Positions 25,143 through 32,854 of a stretch of DNA of 64,000 nucleotides are shown one piece after another (within the stretch, counting starts at the first letter, position 1; each line of letters starts with the position of its first letter). The position numbers and the translations under genes were made by a program. This stretch comes from Cellulomonas fimi (GTDB taxonomy: Bacteria > Actinomycetota > Actinomycetes > Actinomycetales > Cellulomonadaceae): positions 1 to 64,000 of the forward strand of contig NZ_JABCJJ010000010.1 in the NCBI RefSeq assembly GCF_012952065.1, read 5' to 3'. Under the pieces are notes generated by a model. It was not told where the DNA came from and did not search any database. It was given only the letters and a program-made list of their open reading frames with translations.

Positions 25143-26455
25143 CCGCCGCGGCGATCGATCGGCGCTCGCTGCGCATGATCGTCCCGGACGCGATCCCGGG
25201 CAGCGACCTCGACGCCGACGCGATCCTGGACGCAGCGGTCGCGCTGACCACGCGCGCGCACGACCTGCGCGACGGCGGCGCGGCCGTCGTGCTGGCCTGG
25301 CGCGGTCTGTCGTCGTGCTACCAGGCGCCGGAGGCGCCGACGCTGTGGGCGCTGATGGACCCGGTCGAGCCGGCTGCCCGGTGGGTCGGTGACCGGCTCG
25401 GCCTCGTCGCCGGAGCGCTCCGGACGTTCGCCGAGGACGTGCGCCCGATCACGCGGGCGCTGCGCACCCTCCAGGACGACGCGCGCGCGTTCGTCCGACT
25501 GACCACCACCACGCCGGACTGGCAGTTCGACCAGGCGTTGGTCGACCGGAACACCGATCTGCGGGTGAAGGTCGATGCCCAGCAGATCGCCCTGTGGGAC
25601 GCGGAGAGGCGGTGCGCCAACCTGATCGTCGGCCTCGACTGCCTGGCGGGGTGGCGCCCCATGACGTCCGTGGACGACCCGTGGGGGTACGGCGTCGAGG
25701 CCATCAGCCCCGACATCGTCATGCCGTGGGGGCCCGTCGTCCCGCGTCGGGACCCGTGCGCCAAGGCGGCCCTCGACGCGACCAAGCGCCTGCTCTGGGA
25801 CGGGATCGTGGTCGACTCGTTGCTCGTGCCCCTCGAGGGCATCGTCGGCCTGGCCGGGTTCGGCCGCGACGGGTTCTCGCTCGAGACCGCCGCGACGGGA
25901 TGGCGCGCGCTCGGGACGCTCGTCGGTGTCTCGGAGGACGGCGTGTCGCTCGGGACCGCCGGGGAGGCCTGGACGGCCGTCGGGAAGGCGGCCGTCGGGT
26001 GGGACCTCTGGGCGGACGACCCCGCACGCGCCGCCGGGAACGCACTCTTCACGGTGATGACGCTCGGCGCGGGGGTCGTGACGTTCGGCGCCACGGCTGG
26101 CGTCAAGGCCGGCACGACCGCCGTGGGGACGACGTCGCGGACCGCTCGCGCGGCTGCCGCGGTCTCCCGGGTGGGCGACCTCGTCGACCCGCTCGCCGTC
26201 ACGCTCGCCGTCGCCTCGACAGGCCGGGCTGCGCTGCCACGGCTCGGCGAGCTGGCGAAGCTGGGGGGCGGGTCACCGCTCGTCCCGGACCTGCCGACGA
26301 CACCGTCCGCGCCCGGCAGCCAGGTGCCGCGGCCGCCGGTCGACATCCCGCCGCCGGCGTGCCAGGCCCCGGCAGGTCCCGTCGGGGTGGCACAGGACTG
26401 CACCACGCAGGCGCCGGCGCCGCGTGCGACGCTCGATCTCGCGGGCCGGCCTTGA
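25139..26455 (+). CDS. ESX-like substrate with hydrophobic centre and Pro-rich tail, no toxin domain seen
   Basis: The 438-residue protein has an N-terminal helical region with AWRGL followed by long helices (about 30-125), like the export domain of WXG/LXG-type polymorphic toxins. A central segment (about 220-370) is Gly/Ala-rich and partly hydrophobic (LFTVMTLGAGVVTFGATAGV), and the end is a Pro-rich tail with two Cys. It overlaps the upstream WXG-like gene by ATGA. Where related proteins carry a toxin domain this one simply stops, so it may be a structural partner, an immunity or adaptor form, or a toxin that has lost its warhead. Function unknown. Confidence 0.6.
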   Translation: MTAAAIDRRSLRMIVPDAIPGSDLDADAILDAAVALTTRAHDLRDGGAAVVLAWRGLSSCYQAPEAPTLWALMDPVEPAARWVGDRLGLVAGALRTFAEDVRPITRALRTLQDDARAFVRLTTTTPDWQFDQALVDRNTDLRVKVDAQQIALWDAERRCANLIVGLDCLAGWRPMTSVDDPWGYGVEAISPDIVMPWGPVVPRRDPCAKAALDATKRLLWDGIVVDSLLVPLEGIVGLAGFGRDGFSLETAATGWRALGTLVGVSEDGVSLGTAGEAWTAVGKAAVGWDLWADDPARAAGNALFTVMTLGAGVVTFGATAGVKAGTTAVGTTSRTARAAAAVSRVGDLVDPLAVTLAVASTGRAALPRLGELAKLGGGSPLVPDLPTTPSAPGSQVPRPPVDIPPPACQAPAGPVGVAQDCTTQAPAPRATLDLAGRP

Positions 26456-26600
26456 GCGGCAGCGCGCGGTCGCCGCACGGTCTCGGTCTGGTGCCCCCGA
26501 TCGGCCGATCATGTTCGCCCGCTGAGGTGTCTCGCCCCGGTAGGGTGCGGCGACCAGCGACGACAGTCGCAGTGACCGGGCAGGGGACGGCGGACGGCGC

Positions 26601-27086
26601 ATGCTGACATTCCTCATCATCGGAGGCATCGGCCTCGTCCTGCTGCTCGTGGCGCTCCCGCTCGGCGACGTGCTGGACTTCGGCGACGGTGCGCTGTCCG
26701 GGACGTCGCTCGGTGCCGGCGCCGTCGTGTTCGGGGCCATCGGCGCGATCGTCACCGCCAACGGGCTCCCGACGGTGTGGGCGTACGTCGGCGCGGCGCT
26801 GTTCGCGGTGCTGACGGTGCTGGTCGTCCAACGGCTCGTCGCCCGCCTGCGCGCGACCGAGGACGGGCAGCCACGCTCCCTGACGGGCGTGACCGGCGTC
26901 GTCACCGCCACGATCACGCCGTCGGGCAGCGGCGAGGTCAGCCTCGACGACGCGCGCGAGCTCGAGCGCCGCCTCGCGTGGGCCGACGTCGCGATCGAGC
27001 CGGGAACCCGCGTCGTGGTCGTCGAGCAGTCCGGCAGCCGCGTGAAGGTCGAGCCCGTCGGCGCCGCGGAGCGGCGCGCGTCCTGA
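26601..27086 (+). CDS. NfeD-like membrane protein, flotillin partner
   Basis: The 161-residue protein has three or four hydrophobic helices in residues 1-85 and then a small beta-barrel-type domain (GVTGVVTATITPSG to the end, about 95-155) with the OB-fold pattern of NfeD proteins. NfeD proteins pair with flotillins to organise membrane microdomains. The gene ends 96 nt before a flotillin gene on the same strand, the standard genetic pairing, so an operon is likely. The start ATG at 26601 follows GGGACGG. Confidence 0.82.
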   Translation: MLTFLIIGGIGLVLLLVALPLGDVLDFGDGALSGTSLGAGAVVFGAIGAIVTANGLPTVWAYVGAALFAVLTVLVVQRLVARLRATEDGQPRSLTGVTGVVTATITPSGSGEVSLDDARELERRLAWADVAIEPGTRVVVVEQSGSRVKVEPVGAAERRAS

Positions 27087-27182
27087 CCCCTGCTCCCGCC
27101 CGACCACCCGCACCCCATCGACCCGCTCGACCCGCTCGACCTGCCCGACCCTGCCGAACCGCCCACCCTGAAAGAGGTCACC

Positions 27183-28718
27183 GTGGACGCCCTGTCCCAG
27201 CTCGCCGCCGAGACCGTGACGGTCGTCGCGGTCGCGGCGCTCGTCCTCGCGCTCGTCGCGATCATCGCGTTCGTCGCGAAGCGCATCCGCCGCGTCCCCC
27301 CGAACGAGGCGCTCATCATCGTCGGCCGCGGCGCCGGCAAGACGGCCGCCGCCGAGTCGGGGCAGCGCGTCGTCGTCGGTGGCCGCGTGTTCGTCTGGCC
27401 GATCCTCCAGCAGGGCTTCCCGATCTCGCTCGAGCAGCGCCAGATCGGGATCACGGTCGAGGGCGTCGACAAGAACCGCATCAAGATCGCCATCAAGGCG
27501 TCGATCAACTTCAAGGTCCGCGGTGACGAGGAGGGCGTGCGTCGCGCCGCCCAGCGGTTCCTGTCCCAGCAGGGCACGCTCACCGAGATCATCAAGGAGT
27601 CCCTCGAGGGCTCGCTGCGCTCGATCGTCGGTGACATGACGATCGAGCAGATCATCTCCGACCGCAAGGGCCTCTCGGACCGGGTCGTCGACTCGACCAA
27701 GACGGACCTGGCCGAGCAGGGCCTCCAGGTGGACCTGCTCAACATCTCGGACATCTCGACGCCGGGCTCGGACTACCTGGGCAACCTGGGCCGCGCCGAG
27801 AACGCCCGCGCCCGCCAGGTCGCCGAGGTCTCCGAGGCCGAGGCGCAGCGGATCGCCGAGTTCGCCGTCATCGAGGCCGCCGAGCAGATCGCCGAGCGCC
27901 AGAAGGCGCTCGACCTCAAGAAGGCCCTCATCAAGGCCGAGACGGACCGGGCCAACGCCGAGGCCGAGGCCGCCGGCCAGCTCGCCCGCGCGCAGCAGGA
28001 CCAGATCGTCGCCGCGCAGCAGCGCCAGGCGCTCGCCGAGCAGGCGCGCGTGACCGAGGAGGAGCTCGACATCTCGGTCCGCAAGCCCGCCGAGGCCGCG
28101 GCGTACGCCGCGGTCCAGCAGGCGACGGCGGAGCGCGACGCCGCGAACGCCGCGACCGAGGCCGACGCGTTCAAACGTCGGACGATCGCCGAGGCCAACA
28201 AGACGGCCGCGCTCCAGGACGCCGAGGCCGCCGCCGAGACCGTCCGTCGCGCCGGTGAGGCCGAGCGCGACCGCCAGGTGGCCCTGGCCGCCGGTGTCCG
28301 GGCCCAGGGCGAGGCGCGCGCCGCCGCGACCGAGGCCGAGGGCCGCGCCGAGGCCGCCGCCACCGACGCCAAGGCCGAGGCGCTCAAGAAGTACGGCCAG
28401 GCCGCCATCGCGCAGGAGGTCATCTCGCGCCTGCCCGAGATCGTCCGCGCGGCCGCCGAGCCGATCGGCGCCGTGGGCCAGATGACGGTCATCTCGACCG
28501 ACGGCGCGTCGTCGCTCACGAAGAACGTCGCCTCGGTGCTCGGCGAGGGCCAGGAGATCATCAAGAAGCTCACCGGTCTCGACCTGTCCCAGCTCATGAG
28601 CGGCGTCGCGGGCGTCACCTCCTCGGCATCCCCGACGACGTCGTCGAGCTCGCCCGTGCCGTCCGCCGCCGCCGCCGCGACCAACCACGCCTCGGCCACC
28701 GACGGCTTCTCCTCCTGA
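27183..28718 (+). CDS. Flotillin (SPFH-domain protein)
   Basis: The 511-residue protein begins with a hydrophobic N-terminal membrane segment (about 10-30). An SPFH domain (about 40-220) is followed by a long Ala/Glu-rich coiled-coil region (about 215-430) with the repeated AEAE/RAGEAE pattern typical of flotillins, and then a Ser/Thr-rich tail. Flotillins scaffold lipid microdomains and influence membrane fluidity, cell shape and secretion. GTG 27183 follows AAAGAGG. The upstream NfeD-like gene supports the assignment. A GC-rich hairpin follows the stop. Confidence 0.93.
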   Translation: MDALSQLAAETVTVVAVAALVLALVAIIAFVAKRIRRVPPNEALIIVGRGAGKTAAAESGQRVVVGGRVFVWPILQQGFPISLEQRQIGITVEGVDKNRIKIAIKASINFKVRGDEEGVRRAAQRFLSQQGTLTEIIKESLEGSLRSIVGDMTIEQIISDRKGLSDRVVDSTKTDLAEQGLQVDLLNISDISTPGSDYLGNLGRAENARARQVAEVSEAEAQRIAEFAVIEAAEQIAERQKALDLKKALIKAETDRANAEAEAAGQLARAQQDQIVAAQQRQALAEQARVTEEELDISVRKPAEAAAYAAVQQATAERDAANAATEADAFKRRTIAEANKTAALQDAEAAAETVRRAGEAERDRQVALAAGVRAQGEARAAATEAEGRAEAAATDAKAEALKKYGQAAIAQEVISRLPEIVRAAAEPIGAVGQMTVISTDGASSLTKNVASVLGEGQEIIKKLTGLDLSQLMSGVAGVTSSASPTTSSSSPVPSAAAAATNHASATDGFSS

Positions 28719-28720
28719 GT

Positions 28721-28756
28721 GGTCCCGGGCCCGCTGCCGAGCGGCGGGCCGGGACC
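28721..28756 (+). terminator. Hairpin terminator after flotillin
   Basis: GGTCCCGG at 28721 pairs with the matching CCGGGACC-type arm ending at 28756, with one bulged base and a short loop. It begins 2 nt after the flotillin stop codon. Confidence 0.65.
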
Positions 28757-28835
28757 CTCGGCACGTGCGGCCCGGGAGGCGCCTCCCGCGTCGGTTTCCT
28801 AGCATGGGGACGACACGCGCCTGTCGAGGGGACCC

Positions 28836-30290
28836 ATGGCACCGGTCGAGCACGCCGCATCGTCGCCCGAGCACGCGGCGCCGCCCCCCGAAACCCTTTT
28901 CGCCACCGACGGTGACCCCTACCTCCTGGAGCCCGAGGGGGTACGCGAGCCGCCGACCACGTGGCGGGGCTCGATCCGGTTCTTCGGACCCGGTCTGATC
29001 ATCTCGGCGTCGGTGGTCGGCGCCGGCGAGCTCATCACCGCGACGGCCCTCGGCGCGGAGGCCGGGTTCATCCTCCTCTGGCTCGTCGTCTTCTCGACGC
29101 TCGTGAAGATCGCGGTGCAGGTCGAGATGGCGCGCTACTCGATCGTCACGGGCCAGGGCGGCATGGAGGGCTACGCGAAGGTCCCGCCGCGGTTCGGCAA
29201 GGTCGGCTGGGTCTTCGCGATGTGGGCGCTCATGGCGCTGTCGAAGCTCATCCAGACCGGCGGGCTCATCGGCGGGATGGCGGCCGCGCTGAGCATCCTG
29301 TTCCCGCTCGGGTCCGGCCCGCTGGAGACGACGTCGCTGACGATCTGGGCCGTGATCGTCACCGTGCTCGCGATCGTCACGCTCTACTCCAACCGGTACA
29401 GCCTCATCGAGAAGGTCGCGGTCTTCCTCACGATGACCTTCGTGGTCGTCACCGTGGTGATCGCGCTCGGCCTCCCGCTCACCGAGTTCGCGTACTCGGG
29501 CGGCGAGCTCGCGTCCGGCCTGTCGTTCCAGCTCCCGGCCGGCGCGCTCGGGATCGCGATCGCCATGTTCGGCCTCACCGGCGTCGGCTCCGAGGAGATC
29601 ACGGCCTACACGTACTGGTGCCTCGAGAAGGGCTACGGCCGCTGGTCCGGCCCCAACGACGGGAGCGCGGACTACAAGCGCCGCGCGCGCGGGTGGATCG
29701 CCGTCATGCAGCGCGACGCGCTCACCGCGTGGATCATCTACACGGTCGCGACCATGTCCTTCTACATCATGGGCGCCGCCGTCCTGCACCCGCAGGGCCT
29801 GGTGCCGCAGGGCAACGACATGATCCTCGTGCTCTCGGAGACGTACTCGAGCGTGCTCGGCGACTGGGGTCGGATCCTCTTCCTGATCGGCGCGCTGGCC
29901 GCGCTCGGCTCGACCATCTGGGCGGCGATCCCGTCGTGGTCGCGGTCCTGGGCGAACGCGCTGAGCATCCTCGGCGTCTACGACTGGACGGACTGGAAGA
30001 AGCGCAACAGCTGGATGCGGTTCTTCATCGTCGTGCTGCCGCTGATGTGGCTCGCGACCTTCCTGTGGATCCAGTCGCCGTTCGTCATGATCCTCATCGG
30101 CGGGATCGCGGGCGGGATCTTCCTGGCCGCCGTCGCCGTCGCGGCCTGGTACCTGCGCTACACCGAGGTCGAGCCGGACCTCCGCGGCGGCCGCTTCGCG
30201 AGCGTCGCGCTCGGCGTGAGCGGCGTCGCCATCCTGCTGCTCGGTGCGTACAGCGCGCTGAGCGCAGCCGGCCTGGTCAGCGTGGGCTGA
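28836..30290 (+). CDS. Nramp-like transporter with altered metal-site motifs
   Basis: The 484-residue protein has about eleven membrane helices with the Nramp (NRAMP/MntH) sequence plan, starting with FGPGLIISASVVGAGELITA at residues 50-69. The first-helix DPGN motif of true Mn/Fe transporters is replaced here by a GAGE-type sequence (62-65). The sixth-helix MPHN motif is missing; the corresponding segment reads FGLTGVGSEEI. Known Nramp-related clades with changed motifs transport other ions or have unknown substrates, so manganese/iron import should not be assumed. The ATG follows GAGGGG. The gene lies immediately before the uracil-DNA glycosylase coding region and in its reading frame. Confidence 0.82.
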   Translation: MAPVEHAASSPEHAAPPPETLFATDGDPYLLEPEGVREPPTTWRGSIRFFGPGLIISASVVGAGELITATALGAEAGFILLWLVVFSTLVKIAVQVEMARYSIVTGQGGMEGYAKVPPRFGKVGWVFAMWALMALSKLIQTGGLIGGMAAALSILFPLGSGPLETTSLTIWAVIVTVLAIVTLYSNRYSLIEKVAVFLTMTFVVVTVVIALGLPLTEFAYSGGELASGLSFQLPAGALGIAIAMFGLTGVGSEEITAYTYWCLEKGYGRWSGPNDGSADYKRRARGWIAVMQRDALTAWIIYTVATMSFYIMGAAVLHPQGLVPQGNDMILVLSETYSSVLGDWGRILFLIGALAALGSTIWAAIPSWSRSWANALSILGVYDWTDWKKRNSWMRFFIVVLPLMWLATFLWIQSPFVMILIGGIAGGIFLAAVAVAAWYLRYTEVEPDLRGGRFASVALGVSGVAILLLGAYSALSAAGLVSVG

Positions 30291-30452
30291 GAGATCACCG
30301 CGCATCCCTCGTCCGACCCCGCGCCCGACGACGGCGCGGCGCAGGTTGCGCGGCCGCCGCACCCTGGCGCGGGGCCCCCGATCGGCACCGAGGACGCGGC
30401 GTACCCGCTCACGTCACGGGCGGCGTCGACCCTCGGCGAGCTCGATGCCCTG

Positions 30453-31115
30453 GTGGTGGGGTGCCGCGCGTGCCCGCGGCTGGTCGCGTGGCGCGAGTCG
30501 GTGGCGGAGGTGAAGCGGGCCGCCTTCCGGGACGAGACGTACTGGGCGCGCCCGTTACCGGGGTTCGGGGACGAGCGGGCGCGCGTCGTCGTCGTCGGCC
30601 TCGCGCCCGCCGCGCACGGCGGCAACCGGACCGGCCGCATGTTCACCGGCGACTTCAGCGGCGACTTCCTGTTCGCGGCGCTGCACCGCACGGGCTTCGC
30701 GTCCCAGCCGACGTCGACGCACCGCGGCGACGGGCTCGCCCTGACGGGGCTCCGGATGACCGCGCCCGTACGGTGCGCGCCGCCCGCGAACGCGCCGACG
30801 CCGAGCGAGCGACGCACGTGCGGGCCGTGGCTCGAGCGCGAGCTGGAGCTGCTGGAGCCCGACGTCGCGATCGTGCTCGGCGGCTTCGGGTGGCAGGCGC
30901 TGCTCGCGACGCTCACCGAGCAGGGCTGGTCGGTTCCCCGCCCTCGGCCGAAGTTCGGCCACGGCGTCGAGGTGCGGATCGACGGGCCCGAGGGACGCTC
31001 GATCACGCTCCTCGGCTGCTTCCACGTGAGCCCGCACAACACGTTCACCGGCCGGTTGACGCCCGAGATGCTCGACGAGGTCCTGCTCCGCGCCCGTGCG
31101 CTGACGGGCCGTTAA
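30453..31115 (+). CDS. Uracil-DNA glycosylase, family 5 (UdgB-like), start uncertain
   Basis: The sequence has the Fe-S/UDG pattern of family 5 glycosylases: CRACPRLVAWRE at the start, the glycine-rich VVVGLAPAAHGGNRTGRMFTG, RCAPPAN, and the C-terminal FHVSPHNTFTGRL motif. These enzymes excise uracil and related bases from DNA. GTG 30453 gives 220 residues but cuts into the first helix. The same frame is open and looks coding from the Nramp stop at 30288-30290, yet it offers no ATG, GTG or TTG before 30453. A rare start codon or a re-initiation event near 30294 may be used. Residues from about 30400 (TLGELDALVVGCRACP) look like genuine family sequence. Confidence 0.85.
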   Translation: MVGCRACPRLVAWRESVAEVKRAAFRDETYWARPLPGFGDERARVVVVGLAPAAHGGNRTGRMFTGDFSGDFLFAALHRTGFASQPTSTHRGDGLALTGLRMTAPVRCAPPANAPTPSERRTCGPWLERELELLEPDVAIVLGGFGWQALLATLTEQGWSVPRPRPKFGHGVEVRIDGPEGRSITLLGCFHVSPHNTFTGRLTPEMLDEVLLRARALTGR

Positions 31116-31303
31116 CCGGGCGTCTGGTGTGCCGACGACGGTGGCGTCGGCGGCGTCGCATCGCGTATCCCGTCCCGGACCGCGCGACGGACCACCCAGT
31201 ACAGGATGAGCGCTCCGATGACGAGCGGGATCACCGAGGCCGCCACCACGACGAGGGTCCACATGACGTCGTACCCCGCGGGCATGAACATGCGGCGAAC
31301 CAT
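31112..31303 (-). CDS. Small single-pass membrane protein
   Basis: The 63-residue product (MVRRMFMPAGYDVMW at the start) has one strong hydrophobic helix (about residues 14-38, LVVVAASVIPLVIGALILYW), then basic residues RRAVRDG and a Pro/Ser-rich tail, giving a likely N-out/C-in single-pass topology. The ATG at 31303 has GGGGGCGG upstream; Met at 31291 or 31285 are alternatives. Its end overlaps the convergent glycosylase stop by 4 nt. Function unknown. The hydrophobic profile and clean tail make it more likely real than antisense noise. Confidence 0.55.
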   Translation of the reverse strand: MVRRMFMPAGYDVMWTLVVVAASVIPLVIGALILYWVVRRAVRDGIRDATPPTPPSSAHQTPG

Positions 31304-31359
31304 AGCGGCGCCGCCCCCATCGCGGGGCCGAGTCACACCTCCGGATGCCACGACACGCG

Positions 31360-31430
31360 CCAGTTCGCTGGTCCGGTGCCGAGTTCGCTGGTCAGGACCA
31401 GCGAACTCGAGTCCGGAGCAGCGAACTCGG
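31360..31430. repeat. Nested inverted repeats before the YrdC/Sua5 gene
   Basis: A perfect 14-bp dyad (31380-31393 and 31396-31409, CGAGTTCGCTGGTC) is flanked by two further related copies of AGTTCGCTG (from 31361) and CAGCGAACTCGG (up to 31430), in opposite orientation. The word is thus present four times in mirrored order within 70 bp, just before the start at 31464. Confidence 0.75.
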
Positions 31431-31463
31431 AACCGGGACGGGTGACTGGCCTAGGCTCCCGCC

Positions 31464-32084
31464 ATGGCCCGGTACTTCGACGTGCACCCGACCGACCCGC
31501 AGCCCCGGAGCATCGCGCAGGCGGTGGCGCTCCTGCGCGACGACGCGCTCATCGCCTACCCGACGGACTCCTGCTACGCGCTGGGCTGCCGGCTCGACAG
31601 TCACACCGGCGCGGACCGGATCCGCTCGATCCGGCACCTCGACGACAAGCACCACTTCACGCTGGTGTGCGCCGACTTCGCGCAGCTCGGTCAGTTCGTC
31701 CAGCTCGACAACGCGGCGTTCCGGGCGATCAAGGCGGCGACGCCGGGGGCGTACACCTTCATCCTCCCCGCGACCAAGGAGGTGCCCCGCCGGCTCGCCC
31801 ATCCGAAGAAGCGCACGGTCGGCGTCCGGATCCCCGACAACCCGGTGGCCCAGGCGCTGGTCCGCGAGCTCGGCGAGCCGCTGCTGTCGAGCACGCTCCT
31901 CCTGCCCGGTGCCGCGGAGCCCATGACCGACGGCTGGCAGATCAAGGAGGAGCTCGACCACCTGGTCGACGCCGTGATCGACGCGGGCGATCGCGGCACC
32001 GAGCCGACCACGGTCGTCGACTGGTCGGAGGGGTTCCCCGACGTCGTACGCGTCGGCGCGGGAGACGCCGCCCGGTTCGGCTGA
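31464..32084 (+). CDS. L-threonylcarbamoyladenylate synthase-like protein (Sua5/YciO/YrdC)
   Basis: The 206-residue protein has the YrdC fold signature: AYPTDSCYALGCRL (about 31-44), FTLVCADF, then the Pro-rich TPGAYTFILPATKEVPRRL and a VGVRIPDNP block. YrdC/Sua5 proteins make threonylcarbamoyl-AMP for the t6A37 modification of ANN-decoding tRNAs. The single-domain form with HLDDKHHFTLVC is closer to the YciO branch, whose cellular role differs and is less clear. The start ATG lies just after a cluster of mirrored repeats. It stands alone between unrelated genes. Confidence 0.85.
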   Translation: MARYFDVHPTDPQPRSIAQAVALLRDDALIAYPTDSCYALGCRLDSHTGADRIRSIRHLDDKHHFTLVCADFAQLGQFVQLDNAAFRAIKAATPGAYTFILPATKEVPRRLAHPKKRTVGVRIPDNPVAQALVRELGEPLLSSTLLLPGAAEPMTDGWQIKEELDHLVDAVIDAGDRGTEPTTVVDWSEGFPDVVRVGAGDAARFG

Positions 32085-32087
32085 CGA

Positions 32088-32212
32088 GGCGGTGCGGGCC
32101 GGTTTGGCCCGAGAACGTGTGCGTGAGAGCCTGGGCAGGAGCCTGCGACCAGGCTCCCGGACGAGGGGTGCCGTACCCGGAGCGCGACAAGACGGCCCGC
32201 TGGAGGTCGTCA
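32088..32212 (+). ncRNA. Structured leader of the SMR gene, possible guanidine-I riboswitch
   Basis: The leader contains a GAGCCTGG/CCAGGCTC stem (32127-32134 with 32149-32156) enclosing a GCAGG/CCTGC hairpin. On either side are GGCCCGAGA (32106-32114) and CGACAAGACGGCCCG before the start. Guanidine-I riboswitches carry GGTCCGAGAG and GGGACAAAAGCCCGGGAGA in this order ahead of SugE/Gdx genes. The match is partial, so this is a candidate only. Confidence 0.25.
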
Positions 32213-32526
32213 TGGCGTGGAGCATCCTCGTTCTTTCCGGTGTGCTCGAGGCGGTGTGGGCCACCGCGTTGGGCAGGTCCGAGGGGTTCAGCAAGCTCGG
32301 GCCGACGCTCGTCTTCCTCGGTGCTCTCGTGGCGAGCATGGCCGGGCTCGCTTACGCGATGCGTGAGCTGCCCATCGGCACCTCCTACGCGGTCTGGGTG
32401 GGGATCGGGGCGACGCTGACCGTCGTGTACGCGATGGCCACCGGCGCCGAGGCCGTCTCCGTGCTCAAGATCGTGTTCCTCGGCATGATCGTCGGCGGCG
32501 TCGTGGGCCTGAAGCTCGTCAACTGA
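32213..32526 (+). CDS. sugE: SMR-family exporter, SugE/Gdx type
   Basis: The 104-residue protein has four membrane helices and the SMR hallmark Glu13 in the first helix (LSGVLEAVWATALG). The residues after it (ALGRSEGFSKL) and the pattern of helices 2-4 (ELPIGTSYAVWVGIGA) fit the SugE/Gdx subgroup, which exports guanidinium in exchange for protons, rather than the EmrE multidrug subgroup. A homodimer in the cytoplasmic membrane is expected. The 125-nt leader is structured and may be a regulatory RNA. It is transcribed alone. The subgroup assignment is good; the substrate is family inference. Confidence 0.85.
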
Positions 32527-32562
32527 CGGGCGATCGAAGCGCTCGTGGCGCGTCGACGCCCC

Positions 32563-32580
32563 GTATACGCTGCGTATACT
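32563..32580 (+). promoter_or_regulatory. Palindromic operator/promoter of the mazEF-like module
   Basis: GTATACGCTGCGTATAC (32563-32579) is a perfect palindrome with 8-bp arms and one central base. The second half includes TATACT (32575-32580), a good -10 hexamer. Transcription from it would begin close to the GTG at 32588, giving a leaderless mRNA. An antitoxin dimer bound here would block the promoter. Confidence 0.6.
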
Positions 32581-32587
32581 TCGGTGC

Positions 32588-32854
32588 GTGACGATGACGA
32601 CGATCAAGGTCGACGCAGTGGTACGGGACCGCCTCAACGCCGAGGCGCGCCGGCGCGGGCTCACTGCAGGCAGCTTCGTCGAAGAGCTGCTCGAGAGCTG
32701 GGCGCGCGACCAGCGGTTCGCCGCGATGCGCGAGGCGATGGCGTCGACGGCACCGGCTGACGAGGCGTCGTACGCGGAGGAGACGGCCTCCTTCGACGCC
32801 CTCGCGGACGATGCGGTGCCTGACGAGCGGCCGTCCAGACCCCCCACCCCGTGA
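32588..32854 (+). CDS. Ribbon-helix-helix antitoxin of a MazEF-type module
   Basis: The 88-residue protein has a short ribbon-helix-helix DNA-binding region at the N-terminus (TTIKVDAVVRDRLNAEARRR, residues 4-23, then GLTAGSFVEELLESW). An acidic, disordered C-terminal tail probably wraps the toxin. The GTG at 32588 sits at the expected transcription start, so a leaderless start is plausible; ATG 32594 would shorten it by two residues. The stop overlaps the toxin start (GTGA), coupling their synthesis. Autoregulation through the palindrome at 32563-32579 is expected for such antitoxins. Confidence 0.8.
   Translation: MTMTTIKVDAVVRDRLNAEARRRGLTAGSFVEELLESWARDQRFAAMREAMASTAPADEASYAEETASFDALADDAVPDERPSRPPTP

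Noticed and set aside
26199-30362. Long minus-strand open frame across NfeD, flotillin and the Nramp-like gene
   Set aside because: Flotillin and Nramp motifs lie on the plus strand with ribosome-binding sites; the antisense reading has none.
32088-32212. Guanidine-II or guanidine-III riboswitch before the SMR gene
   Set aside because: ACGA and ACGG words occur, but none sits in a properly closed hairpin loop, and no pseudoknot of the class III form was found; only a weak class I resemblance remains.
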